From: Branchiostoma lanceolatum
Taxonomy: Eukaryota; Chordata; Leptocardii; Amphioxiformes; Branchiostomatidae
Assembly: GCF_035083965.1 (NCBI RefSeq)
Contig: NC_089726.1
Span: 19,287,501 to 19,351,500 of the forward strand
Reading direction: 5' to 3'
Length of the DNA stretch: 64,000 bases
Each line of letters starts with the position of its first letter. Positions within the stretch are counted from its first letter, which is position 1. Made by a program: the position numbers and the translations under genes. Positions 11,259 to 26,200 of this stretch are shown one piece after another. Under the pieces are notes generated by a model, which was given only the letters and a program-made list of their open reading frames with translations, searched no databases and was not told the DNA's origin.

Positions 11259-14200
11259 GGGGAGACTAAAGGGATACAATAAATGGCAGTAATGCATGTA
11301 TCCCTATGGGGAAGTTAAGAAAAAGAAGGTGTCATTATCTCAGGAATCAAAACATCAGACTACAATAACTTACCCTCAAATACTAACCAGTTATGTCAAC
11401 TGTCATCAGATTCATCCCTGACAAATTCTATACGGCTATTCTCCAGGTAACCCCCCCTAATCAGAGCCCTTGGATAGGCCCTACAGGCTTCAAACACCCA
11501 GTTGAAGACCATCCCACTATATCAGGGGGGTGCCAAACCCCACAAGGTAGAGAAAGACCATTTATTTCAACTAATTCAGCAAATACAGAGTCTATCCTAC
11601 CACAGCCTATCCTATATTGCCCAGATTTCACAAAAAATCCCACCAAAAAGAATTTTCAATGGTTTAAACCATGTTTTTTACTTGGAGTCTCTCATCGTGC
11701 GGTCTGGGCGCAGGCGCAATCCCTTTAGTCTCCCCTATTAGAGAAATCAATTTCAGAATTGACAGCTGTCAATCATATCACACAATGCGGGGTAGGGTTG
11801 TGAGTTAGAATCCTGAGTATCAAAGACCTCAGACCAAAAACAGTCCCCTGGGAGTTGATGACCTAACAGGTGTCAGGGCTGCTCTCCTAAGTTAGGCTAG
11901 GAATGGCCAAGTTACCCATTATAGGTGGAAAATTGTCAGAAACAGGTAAATAAAGTTAGAATTTGGTCACCCCAGTACAGGGGGGACTTTTTTTCCCTAT
12001 AGTAGGCACCTGAATTTCCTTTTGAGGTACAACAAAAGTCAATACAGGGGCCCTGACAGGCCTAAAAGCAAGACAAGTGTGTAGAAACCATCACAAAAAG
12101 CAGCTATAAACAAGGCATAGAGCATAGAAAAAGAGTTTGACAAGGTAAAAACACAATATTCACCTGGTATGAGACCCCCCTCACCATTAGGTAACCCCCC
12201 CCCCTTTCAATTCACCTTTAGAATACTCAAATCCCATCCTTTGTACACATAGCCTAGCTGCAGCCAGGCACTGATTGGAGGCGGGGTTAAAAACTCAGAA
12301 AAATGGCTAAAAATAACAAAAATGGGATAATTTATTAATAAAAATGAGCCAAATGAGGTCTGACCATTGCTCAGGTAACAGGTCTAAGGCTAAAACCCCA
12401 TGAAATGGACCAAAATGGTCTGCCTCTATCCTATGTGAATTTCCTATAGGGGAGACTAAAGGGATACAATAAATGGCAGTAATGCATGTATCCCTATGGG
12501 GAAGTTAAGAAAAAGAAGGTGTCATTATCTCAGGAATCAAAACATCAGACTACAATAACTTACCCTCAAATACTAACCAGTTATGTCAACTGTCATCAGA
12601 TTCATCCCTGACAAATTCTATACGGCTATTCTCCAGGTAACCCCCCCTAATCAGAGCCCTTGGATAGGCCCTACAGGCTTCAAACACCCAGTTGAAGACC
12701 ATCCCACTATATCAGGGGGGTGCCAAACCCCACAAGGTAGAGAAAGACCATTTATTTCAACTAATTCAGCAAATACAGAGTCTATCCTACCACAGCCTAT
12801 CCTATATTGCCCAGATTTCACAAAAAATCCCACCAAAAAGAATTTTCAATGGTTTAAACCATGTTTTTTACTTGGAGTCTCTCATCGTGCGGTCTGGGCG
12901 CAGGCGCAATCCCTTTAGTCTCCCCTATTAGAGAAATCAATTTCAGAATTGACAGCTGTCAATCATATCACACAATGCGGGGTAGGGTTGTGAGTTAGAA
13001 TCCTGAGTATCAAAGACCTCAGACCAAAAACAGTCCCCTGGGAGTTGATGACCTAACAGGTGTCAGGGCTGCTCTCCTAAGTTAGGCTAGGAATGGCCAA
13101 GTTACCCATTATAGGTGGAAAATTGTCAGAAACAGGTAAATAAAGTTAGAATTTGGTCACCCCAGTACAGGGGGGACTTTTTTTCCCTATAGTAGGCACC
13201 TGAATTTCCTTTTGAGGTACAACAAAAGTCAATACAGGGGCCCTGACAGGCCTAAAAGCAAGACAAGTGTGTAGAAACCATCACAAAAAGCAGCTATAAA
13301 CAAGGCATAGAGCATAGAAAAAGAGTTTGACAAGGTAAAAACACAATATTCACCTGGTATGAGACCCCCCTCACCATTAGGTAACCCCCCCCCCCTTTCA
13401 ATTCACCTTTAGAATACTCAAATCCCATCCTTTGTACACATAGCCTAGCTGCAGCCAGGCACTGATTGGAGGCGGGGTTAAAAACTCAGAAAAATGGCTA
13501 AAAATAACAAAAATGGGATAATTTATTAATAAAAATGAGCCAAATGAGGTCTGACCATTGCTCAGGTAACAGGTCTAAGGCTAAAACCCCATGAAATGGA
13601 CCAAAATGGTCTGCCTCTATCCTATGTGAATTTCCTATAGGGGAGACTAAAGGGATACAATAAATGGCAGTAATGCATGTATCCCTATGGGGAAGTTAAG
13701 AAAAAGAAGGTGTCATTATCTCAGGAATCAAAACATCAGACTACAATAACTTACCCTCAAATACTAACCAGTTATGTCAACTGTCATCAGATTCATCCCT
13801 GACAAATTCTATACGGCTATTCTCCAGGTAACCCCCCCTAATCAGAGCCCTTGGATAGGCCCTACAGGCTTCAAACACCCAGTTGAAGACCATCCCACTA
13901 TATCAGGGGGGTGCCAAACCCCACAAGGTAGAGAAAGACCATTTATTTCAACTAATTCAGCAAATACAGAGTCTATCCTACCACAGCCTATCCTATATTG
14001 CCCAGATTTCACAAAAAATCCCACCAAAAAGAATTTTCAATGGTTTAAACCATGTTTTTTACTTGGAGTCTCTCATCGTGCGGTCTGGGCGCAGGCGCAA
14101 TCCCTTTAGTCTCCCCTATTAGAGAAATCAATTTCAGAATTGACAGCTGTCAATCATATCACACAATGCGGGGTAGGGTTGTGAGTTAGAATCCTGAGTA

Positions 14201-17200
14201 TCAAAGACCTCAGACCAAAAACAGTCCCCTGGGAGTTGATGACCTAACAGGTGTCAGGGCTGCTCTCCTAAGTTAGGCTAGGAATGGCCAAGTTACCCAT
14301 TATAGGTGGAAAATTGTCAGAAACAGGTAAATAAAGTTAGAATTTGGTCACCCCAGTACAGGGGGGACTTTTTTTCCCTATAGTAGGCACCTGAATTTCC
14401 TTTTGAGGTACAACAAAAGTCAATACAGGGGCCCTGACAGGCCTAAAAGCAAGACAAGTGTGTAGAAACCATCACAAAAAGCAGCTATAAACAAGGCATA
14501 GAGCATAGAAAAAGAGTTTGACAAGGTAAAAACACAATATTCACCTGGTATGAGACCCCCCTCACCATTAGGTAACCCCCCCCCCCTTTCAATTCACCTT
14601 TAGAATACTCAAATCCCATCCTTTGTACACATAGCCTAGCTGCAGCCAGGCACTGATTGGAGGCGGGGTTAAAAACTCAGAAAAATGGCTAAAAATAACA
14701 AAAATGGGATAATTTATTAATAAAAATGAGCCAAATGAGGTCTGACCATTGCTCAGGTAACAGGTCTAAGGCTAAAACCCCATGAAATGGACCAAAATGG
14801 TCTGCCTCTATCCTATGTGAATTTCCTATAGGGGAGACTAAAGGGATACAATAAATGGCAGTAATGCATGTATCCCTATGGGGAAGTTAAGAAAAAGAAG
14901 GTGTCATTATCTCAGGAATCAAAACATCAGACTACAATAACTTACCCTCAAATACTAACCAGTTATGTCAACTGTCATCAGATTCATCCCTGACAAATTC
15001 TATACGGCTATTCTCCAGGTAACCCCCCCTAATCAGAGCCCTTGGATAGGCCCTACAGGCTTCAAACACCCAGTTGAAGACCATCCCACTATATCAGGGG
15101 GGTGCCAAACCCCACAAGGTAGAGAAAGACCATTTATTTCAACTAATTCAGCAAATACAGAGTCTATCCTACCACAGCCTATCCTATATTGCCCAGATTT
15201 CACAAAAAATCCCACCAAAAAGAATTTTCAATGGTTTAAACCATGTTTTTTACTTGGAGTCTCTCATCGTGCGGTCTGGGCGCAGGCGCAATCCCTTTAG
15301 TCTCCCCTATTAGAGAAATCAATTTCAGAATTGACAGCTGTCAATCATATCACACAATGCGGGGTAGGGTTGTGAGTTAGAATCCTGAGTATCAAAGACC
15401 TCAGACCAAAAACAGTCCCCTGGGAGTTGATGACCTAACAGGTGTCAGGGCTGCTCTCCTAAGTTAGGCTAGGAATGGCCAAGTTACCCATTATAGGTGG
15501 AAAATTGTCAGAAACAGGTAAATAAAGTTAGAATTTGGTCACCCCAGTACAGGGGGGACTTTTTTTCCCTATAGTAGGCACCTGAATTTCCTTTTGAGGT
15601 ACAACAAAAGTCAATACAGGGGCCCTGACAGGCCTAAAAGCAAGACAAGTGTGTAGAAACCATCACAAAAAGCAGCTATAAACAAGGCATAGAGCATAGA
15701 AAAAGAGTTTGACAAGGTAAAAACACAATATTCACCTGGTATGAGACCCCCCTCACCATTAGGTAACCCCCCCCCCCTTTCAATTCACCTTTAGAATACT
15801 CAAATCCCATCCTTTGTACACATAGCCTAGCTGCAGCCAGGCACTGATTGGAGGCGGGGTTAAAAACTCAGAAAAATGGCTAAAAATAACAAAAATGGGA
15901 TAATTTATTAATAAAAATGAGCCAAATGAGGTCTGACCATTGCTCAGGTAACAGGTCTAAGGCTAAAACCCCATGAAATGGACCAAAATGGTCTGCCTCT
16001 ATCCTATGTGAATTTCCTATAGGGGAGACTAAAGGGATACAATAAATGGCAGTAATGCATGTATCCCTATGGGGAAGTTAAGAAAAAGAAGGTGTCATTA
16101 TCTCAGGAATCAAAACATCAGACTACAATAACTTACCCTCAAATACTAACCAGTTATGTCAACTGTCATCAGATTCATCCCTGACAAATTCTATACGGCT
16201 ATTCTCCAGGTAACCCCCCCTAATCAGAGCCCTTGGATAGGCCCTACAGGCTTCAAACACCCAGTTGAAGACCATCCCACTATATCAGGGGGGTGCCAAA
16301 CCCCACAAGGTAGAGAAAGACCATTTATTTCAACTAATTCAGCAAATACAGAGTCTATCCTACCACAGCCTATCCTATATTGCCCAGATTTCACAAAAAA
16401 TCCCACCAAAAAGAATTTTCAATGGTTTAAACCATGTTTTTTACTTGGAGTCTCTCATCGTGCGGTCTGGGCGCAGGCGCAATCCCTTTAGTCTCCCCTA
16501 TTAGAGAAATCAATTTCAGAATTGACAGCTGTCAATCATATCACACAATGCGGGGTAGGGTTGTGAGTTAGAATCCTGAGTATCAAAGACCTCAGACCAA
16601 AAACAGTCCCCTGGGAGTTGATGACCTAACAGGTGTCAGGGCTGCTCTCCTAAGTTAGGCTAGGAATGGCCAAGTTACCCATTATAGGTGGAAAATTGTC
16701 AGAAACAGGTAAATAAAGTTAGAATTTGGTCACCCCAGTACAGGGGGGACTTTTTTTCCCTATAGTAGGCACCTGAATTTCCTTTTGAGGTACAACAAAA
16801 GTCAATACAGGGGCCCTGACAGGCCTAAAAGCAAGACAAGTGTGTAGAAACCATCACAAAAAGCAGCTATAAACAAGGCATAGAGCATAGAAAAAGAGTT
16901 TGACAAGGTAAAAACACAATATTCACCTGGTATGAGACCCCCCTCACCATTAGGTAACCCCCCCCCCCTTTCAATTCACCTTTAGAATACTCAAATCCCA
17001 TCCTTTGTACACATAGCCTAGCTGCAGCCAGGCACTGATTGGAGGCGGGGTTAAAAACTCAGAAAAATGGCTAAAAATAACAAAAATGGGATAATTTATT
17101 AATAAAAATGAGCCAAATGAGGTCTGACCATTGCTCAGGTAACAGGTCTAAGGCTAAAACCCCATGAAATGGACCAAAATGGTCTGCCTCTATCCTATGT

Positions 17201-20200
17201 GAATTTCCTATATAGAGAAATCAATTTCAGAATTGACAGCTGTCAATCATATCACACAATGCGGGGTAGGGTTGTGAGTTAGAATCCTGAGTATCAAAGA
17301 CCTCAGACCAAAAACAGTCCCCTGGGAGTTGATGACCTAACAGGTGTCAGGGCTGCTCTCCTAAGTTAGGCTAGGAATGGCCAAGTTACCCATTATAGGT
17401 GGAAAATTGTCAGAAACAGGTAAATAAAGTTAGAATTTGGTCACCCCAGTACAGGGGGGACTTTTTTTCCCTATAGTAGGCACCTGAATTTCCTTTTGAG
17501 GTACAACAAAAGTCAATACAGGGGCCCTGACAGGCCTAAAAGCAAGACAAGTGTGTAGAAACCATCACAAAAAGCAGCTATAAACAAGGCATAGAGCATA
17601 GAAAAAGAGTTTGACAAGGTAAAAACACAATATTCACCTGGTATGAGACCCCCCTCACCATTAGGTAACCCCCCCCCCCTTTCAATTCACCTTTAGAATA
17701 CTCAAATCCCATCCTTTGTACACATAGCCTAGCTGCAGCCAGGCACTGATTGGAGGCGGGGTTAAAAACTCAGAAAAATGGCTAAAAATAACAAAAATGG
17801 GATAATTTATTAATAAAAATGAGCCAAATGAGGTCTGACCATTGCTCAGGTAACAGGTCTAAGGCTAAAACCCCATGAAATGGACCAAAATGGTCTGCCT
17901 CTATCCTATGTGAATTTCCTATAGGGGAGACTAAAGGGATACAATAAATGGCAGTAATGCATGTATCCCTATGGGGAAGTTAAGAAAAAGAAGGTGTCAT
18001 TATCTCAGGAATCAAAACATCAGACTACAATAACTTACCCTCAAATACTAACCAGTTATGTCAACTGTCATCAGATTCATCCCTGACAAATTCTATACGG
18101 CTATTCTCCAGGTAACCCCCCCTAATCAGAGCCCTTGGATAGGCCCTACAGGCTTCAAACACCCAGTTGAAGACCATCCCACTATATCAGGGGGGTGCCA
18201 AACCCCACAAGGTAGAGAAAGACCATTTATTTCAACTAATTCAGCAAATACAGAGTCTATCCTACCACAGCCTATCCTATATTGCCCAGATTTCACAAAA
18301 AATCCCACCAAAAAGAATTTTCAATGGTTTAAACCATGTTTTTTACTTGGAGTCTCTCATCGTGCGGTCTGGGCGCAGGCGCAATCCCTTTAGTCTCCCC
18401 TATTAGAGAAATCAATTTCAGAATTGACAGCTGTCAATCATATCACACAATGCGGGGTAGGGTTGTGAGTTAGAATCCTGAGTATCAAAGACCTCAGACC
18501 AAAAACAGTCCCCTGGGAGTTGATGACCTAACAGGTGTCAGGGCTGCTCTCCTAAGTTAGGCTAGGAATGGCCAAGTTACCCATTATAGGTGGAAAATTG
18601 TCAGAAACAGGTAAATAAAGTTAGAATTTGGTCACCCCAGTACAGGGGGGACTTTTTTTCCCTATAGTAGGCACCTGAATTTCCTTTTGAGGTACAACAA
18701 AAGTCAATACAGGGGCCCTGACAGGCCTAAAAGCAAGACAAGTGTGTAGAAACCATCACAAAAAGCAGCTATAAACAAGGCATAGAGCATAGAAAAAGAG
18801 TTTGACAAGGTAAAAACACAATATTCACCTGGTATGAGACCCCCCTCACCATTAGGTAACCCCCCCCCCCCTTTCAATTCACCTTTAGAATACTCAAATC
18901 CCATCCTTTGTACACATAGCCTAGCTGCAGCCAGGCACTGATTGGAGGCGGGGTTAAAAACTCAGAAAAATGGCTAAAAATAACAAAAATGGGATAATTT
19001 ATTAATAAAAATGAGCCAAATGAGGTCTGACCATTGCTCAGGTAACAGGTCTAAGGCTAAAACCCCATGAAATGGACCAAAATGGTCTGCCTCTATCCTA
19101 TGTGAATTTCCTATAGGGGAGACTAAAGGGATACAATAAATGGCAGTAATGCATGTATCCCTATGGGGAAGTTAAGAAAAAGAAGGTGTCATTATCTCAG
19201 GAATCAAAACATCAGACTACAATAACTTACCCTCAAATACTAACCAGTTATGTCAACTGTCATCAGATTCATCCCTGACAAATTCTATACGGCTATTCTC
19301 CAGGTAACCCCCCCTAATCAGAGCCCTTGGATAGGCCCTACAGGCTTCAAACACCCAGTTGAAGACCATCCCACTATATCAGGGGGGTGCCAAACCCCAC
19401 AAGGTAGAGAAAGACCATTTATTTCAACTAATTCAGCAAATACAGAGTCTATCCTACCACAGCCTATCCTATATTGCCCAGATTTCACAAAAAATCCCAC
19501 CAAAAAGAATTTTCAATGGTTTAAACCATGTTTTTTACTTGGAGTCTCTCATCGTGCGGTCTGGGCGCAGGCGCAATCCCTTTAGTCTCCCCTATTAGAG
19601 AAATCAATTTCAGAATTGACAGCTGTCAATCATATCACACAATGCGGGGTAGGGTTGTGAGTTAGAATCCTGAGTATCAAAGACCTCAGACCAAAAACAG
19701 TCCCCTGGGAGTTGATGACCTAACAGGTGTCAGGGCTGCTCTCCTAAGTTAGGCTAGGAATGGCCAAGTTACCCATTATAGGTGGAAAATTGTCAGAAAC
19801 AGGTAAATAAAGTTAGAATTTGGTCACCCCAGTACAGGGGGGACTTTTTTTCCCTATAGTAGGCACCTGAATTTCCTTTTGAGGTACAACAAAAGTCAAT
19901 ACAGGGGCCCTGACAGGCCTAAAAGCAAGACAAGTGTGTAGAAACCATCACAAAAAGCAGCTATAAACAAGGCATAGAGCATAGAAAAAGAGTTTGACAA
20001 GGTAAAAACACAATATTCACCTGGTATGAGACCCCCCTCACCATTAGGTAACCCCCCCCCCCTTTCAATTCACCTTTAGAATACTCAAATCCCATCCTTT
20101 GTACACATAGCCTAGCTGCAGCCAGGCACTGATTGGAGGCGGGGTTAAAAACTCAGAAAAATGGCTAAAAATAACAAAAATGGGATAATTTATTAATAAA

Positions 20201-23200
20201 AATGAGCCAAATGAGGTCTGACCATTGCTCAGGTAACAGGTCTAAGGCTAAAACCCCATGAAATGGACCAAAATGGTCTGCCTCTATCCTATGTGAATTT
20301 CCTATAGGGGAGACTAAAGGGATACAATAAATGGCAGTAATGCATGTATCCCTATGGGGAAGTTAAGAAAAAGAAGGTGTCATTATCTCAGGAATCAAAA
20401 CATCAGACTACAATAACTTACCCTCAAATACTAACCAGTTATGTCAACTGTCATCAGATTCATCCCTGACAAATTCTATACGGCTATTCTCCAGGTAACC
20501 CCCCCTAATCAGAGCCCTTGGATAGGCCCTACAGGCTTCAAACACCCAGTTGAAGACCATCCCACTATATCAGGGGGGTGCCAAACCCCACAAGGTAGAG
20601 AAAGACCATTTATTTCAACTAATTCAGCAAATACAGAGTCTATCCTACCACAGCCTATCCTATATTGCCCAGATTTCACAAAAAATCCCACCAAAAAGAA
20701 TTTTCAATGGTTTAAACCATGTTTTTTACTTGGAGTCTCTCATCGTGCGGTCTGGGCGCAGGCGCAATCCCTTTAGTCTCCCCTATTAGAGAAATCAATT
20801 TCAGAATTGACAGCTGTCAATCATATCACACAATGCGGGGTAGGGTTGTGAGTTAGAATCCTGAGTATCAAAGACCTCAGACCAAAAACAGTCCCCTGGG
20901 AGTTGATGACCTAACAGGTGTCAGGGCTGCTCTCCTAAGTTAGGCTAGGAATGGCCAAGTTACCCATTATAGGTGGAAAATTGTCAGAAACAGGTAAATA
21001 AAGTTAGAATTTGGTCACCCCAGTACAGGGGGGACTTTTTTTCCCTATAGTAGGCACCTGAATTTCCTTTTGAGGTACAACAAAAGTCAATACAGGGGCC
21101 CTGACAGGCCTAAAAGCAAGACAAGTGTGTAGAAACCATCACAAAAAGCAGCTATAAACAAGGCATAGAGCATAGAAAAAGAGTTTGACAAGGTAAAAAC
21201 ACAATATTCACCTGGTATGAGACCCCCCTCACCATTAGGTAACCCCCCCCCCCCTTTCAATTCACCTTTAGAATACTCAAATCCCATCCTTTGTACACAT
21301 AGCCTAGCTGCAGCCAGGCACTGATTGGAGGCGGGGTTAAAAACTCAGAAAAATGGCTAAAAATAACAAAAATGGGATAATTTATTAATAAAAATGAGCC
21401 AAATGAGGTCTGACCATTGCTCAGGTAACAGGTCTAAGGCTAAAACCCCATGAAATGGACCAAAATGGTCTGCCTCTATCCTATGTGAATTTCCTATAGG
21501 GGAGACTAAAGGGATACAATAAATGGCAGTAATGCATGTATCCCTATGGGGAAGTTAAGAAAAAGAAGGTGTCATTATCTCAGGAATCAAAACATCAGAC
21601 TACAATAACTTACCCTCAAATACTAACCAGTTATGTCAACTGTCATCAGATTCATCCCTGACAAATTCTATACGGCTATTCTCCAGGTAACCCCCCCTAA
21701 TCAGAGCCCTTGGATAGGCCCTACAGGCTTCAAACACCCAGTTGAAGACCATCCCACTATATCAGGGGGGTGCCAAACCCCACAAGGTAGAGAAAGACCA
21801 TTTATTTCAACTAATTCAGCAAATACAGAGTCTATCCTACCACAGCCTATCCTATATTGCCCAGATTTCACAAAAAATCCCACCAAAAAGAATTTTCAAT
21901 GGTTTAAACCATGTTTTTTACTTGGAGTCTCTCATCGTGCGGTCTGGGCGCAGGCGCAATCCCTTTAGTCTCCCCTATTAGAGAAATCAATTTCAGAATT
22001 GACAGCTGTCAATCATATCACACAATGCGGGGTAGGGTTGTGAGTTAGAATCCTGAGTATCAAAGACCTCAGACCAAAAACAGTCCCCTGGGAGTTGATG
22101 ACCTAACAGGTGTCAGGGCTGCTCTCCTAAGTTAGGCTAGGAATGGCCAAGTTACCCATTATAGGTGGAAAATTGTCAGAAACAGGTAAATAAAGTTAGA
22201 ATTTGGTCACCCCAGTACAGGGGGGACTTTTTTTCCCTATAGTAGGCACCTGAATTTCCTTTTGAGGTACAACAAAAGTCAATACAGGGGCCCTGACAGG
22301 CCTAAAAGCAAGACAAGTGTGTAGAAACCATCACAAAAAGCAGCTATAAACAAGGCATAGAGCATAGAAAAAGAGTTTGACAAGGTAAAAACACAATATT
22401 CACCTGGTATGAGACCCCCCTCACCATTAGGTAACCCCCCCCCCCTTTCAATTCACCTTTAGAATACTCAAATCCCATCCTTTGTACACATAGCCTAGCT
22501 GCAGCCAGGCACTGATTGGAGGCGGGGTTAAAAACTCAGAAAAATGGCTAAAAATAACAAAAATGGGATAATTTATTAATAAAAATGAGCCAAATGAGGT
22601 CTGACCATTGCTCAGGTAACAGGTCTAAGGCTAAAACCCCATGAAATGGACCAAAATGGTCTGCCTCTATCCTATGTGAATTTCCTATAGGGGAGACTAA
22701 AGGGATACAATAAATGGCAGTAATGCATGTATCCCTATGGGGAAGTTAAGAAAAAGAAGGTGTCATTATCTCAGGAATCAAAACATCAGACTACAATAAC
22801 TTACCCTCAAATACTAACCAGTTATGTCAACTGTCATCAGATTCATCCCTGACAAATTCTATACGGCTATTCTCCAGGTAACCCCCCCTAATCAGAGCCC
22901 TTGGATAGGCCCTACAGGCTTCAAACACCCAGTTGAAGACCATCCCACTATATCAGGGGGGTGCCAAACCCCACAAGGTAGAGAAAGACCATTTATTTCA
23001 ACTAATTCAGCAAATACAGAGTCTATCCTACCACAGCCTATCCTATATTGCCCAGATTTCACAAAAAATCCCACCAAAAAGAATTTTCAATGGTTTAAAC
23101 CATGTTTTTTACTTGGAGTCTCTCATCGTGCGGTCTGGGCGCAGGCGCAATCCCTTTAGTCTCCCCTATTAGAGAAATCAATTTCAGAATTGACAGCTGT

Positions 23201-26200
23201 CAATCATATCACACAATGCGGGGTAGGGTTGTGAGTTAGAATCCTGAGTATCAAAGACCTCAGACCAAAAACAGTCCCCTGGGAGTTGATGACCTAACAG
23301 GTGTCAGGGCTGCTCTCCTAAGTTAGGCTAGGAATGGCCAAGTTACCCATTATAGGTGGAAAATTGTCAGAAACAGGTAAATAAAGTTAGAATTTGGTCA
23401 CCCCAGTACAGGGGGGACTTTTTTTCCCTATAGTAGGCACCTGAATTTCCTTTTGAGGTACAACAAAAGTCAATACAGGGGCCCTGACAGGCCTAAAAGC
23501 AAGACAAGTGTGTAGAAACCATCACAAAAAGCAGCTATAAACAAGGCATAGAGCATAGAAAAAGAGTTTGACAAGGTAAAAACACAATATTCACCTGGTA
23601 TGAGACCCCCCTCACCATTAGGTAACCCCCCCCCCCCTTTCAATTCACCTTTAGAATACTCAAATCCCATCCTTTGTACACATAGCCTAGCTGCAGCCAG
23701 GCACTGATTGGAGGCGGGGTTAAAAACTCAGAAAAATGGCTAAAAATAACAAAAATGGGATAATTTATTAATAAAAATGAGCCAAATGAGGTCTGACCAT
23801 TGCTCAGGTAACAGGTCTAAGGCTAAAACCCCATGAAATGGACCAAAATGGTCTGCCTCTATCCTATGTGAATTTCCTATAGGGGAGACTAAAGGGATAC
23901 AATAAATGGCAGTAATGCATGTATCCCTATGGGGAAGTTAAGAAAAAGAAGGTGTCATTATCTCAGGAATCAAAACATCAGACTACAATAACTTACCCTC
24001 AAATACTAACCAGTTATGTCAACTGTCATCAGATTCATCCCTGACAAATTCTATACGGCTATTCTCCAGGTAACCCCCCCTAATCAGAGCCCTTGGATAG
24101 GCCCTACAGGCTTCAAACACCCAGTTGAAGACCATCCCACTATATCAGGGGGGTGCCAAACCCCACAAGGTAGAGAAAGACCATTTATTTCAACTAATTC
24201 AGCAAATACAGAGTCTATCCTACCACAGCCTATCCTATATTGCCCAGATTTCACAAAAAATCCCACCAAAAAGAATTTTCAATGGTTTAAACCATGTTTT
24301 TTACTTGGAGTCTCTCATCGTGCGGTCTGGGCGCAGGCGCAATCCCTTTAGTCTCCCCTATTAGAGAAATCAATTTCAGAATTGACAGCTGTCAATCATA
24401 TCACACAATGCGGGGTAGGGTTGTGAGTTAGAATCCTGAGTATCAAAGACCTCAGACCAAAAACAGTCCCCTGGGAGTTGATGACCTAACAGGTGTCAGG
24501 GCTGCTCTCCTAAGTTAGGCTAGGAATGGCCAAGTTACCCATTATAGGTGGAAAATTGTCAGAAACAGGTAAATAAAGTTAGAATTTGGTCACCCCAGTA
24601 CAGGGGGGACTTTTTTTCCCTATAGTAGGCACCTGAATTTCCTTTTGAGGTACAACAAAAGTCAATACAGGGGCCCTGACAGGCCTAAAAGCAAGACAAG
24701 TGTGTAGAAACCATCACAAAAAGCAGCTATAAACAAGGCATAGAGCATAGAAAAAGAGTTTGACAAGGTAAAAACACAATATTCACCTGGTATGAGACCC
24801 CCCTCACCATTAGGTAACCCCCCCCCCCCTTTCAATTCACCTTTAGAATACTCAAATCCCATCCTTTGTACACATAGCCTAGCTGCAGCCAGGCACTGAT
24901 TGGAGGCGGGGTTAAAAACTCAGAAAAATGGCTAAAAATAACAAAAATGGGATAATTTATTAATAAAAATGAGCCAAATGAGGTCTGACCATTGCTCAGG
25001 TAACAGGTCTAAGGCTAAAACCCCATGAAATGGACCAAAATGGTCTGCCTCTATCCTATGTGAATTTCCTATAGGGGAGACTAAAGGGATACAATAAATG
25101 GCAGTAATGCATGTATCCCTATGGGGAAGTTAAGAAAAAGAAGGTGTCATTATCTCAGGAATCAAAACATCAGACTACAATAACTTACCCTCAAATACTA
25201 ACCAGTTATGTCAACTGTCATCAGATTCATCCCTGACAAATTCTATACGGCTATTCTCCAGGTAACCCCCCCTAATCAGAGCCCTTGGATAGGCCCTACA
25301 GGCTTCAAACACCCAGTTGAAGACCATCCCACTATATCAGGGGGGTGCCAAACCCCACAAGGTAGAGAAAGACCATTTATTTCAACTAATTCAGCAAATA
25401 CAGAGTCTATCCTACCACAGCCTATCCTATATTGCCCAGATTTCACAAAAAATCCCACCAAAAAGAATTTTCAATGGTTTAAACCATGTTTTTTACTTGG
25501 AGTCTCTCATCGTGCGGTCTGGGCGCAGGCGCAATCCCTTTAGTCTCCCCTATTAGAGAAATCAATTTCAGAATTGACAGCTGTCAATCATATCACACAA
25601 TGCGGGGTAGGGTTGTGAGTTAGAATCCTGAGTATCAAAGACCTCAGACCAAAAACAGTCCCCTGGGAGTTGATGACCTAACAGGTGTCAGGGCTGCTCT
25701 CCTAAGTTAGGCTAGGAATGGCCAAGTTACCCATTATAGGTGGAAAATTGTCAGAAACAGGTAAATAAAGTTAGAATTTGGTCACCCCAGTACAGGGGGG
25801 ACTTTTTTTCCCTATAGTAGGCACCTGAATTTCCTTTTGAGGTACAACAAAAGTCAATACAGGGGCCCTGACAGGCCTAAAAGCAAGACAAGTGTGTAGA
25901 AACCATCACAAAAAGCAGCTATAAACAAGGCATAGAGCATAGAAAAAGAGTTTGACAAGGTAAAAACACAATATTCACCTGGTATGAGACCCCCCTCACC
26001 ATTAGGTAACCCCCCCCCCCCTTTCAATTCACCTTTAGAATACTCAAATCCCATCCTTTGTACACATAGCCTAGCTGCAGCCAGGCACTGATTGGAGGCG
26101 GGGTTAAAAACTCAGAAAAATGGCTAAAAATAACAAAAATGGGATAATTTATTAATAAAAATGAGCCAAATGAGGTCTGACCATTGCTCAGGTAACAGGT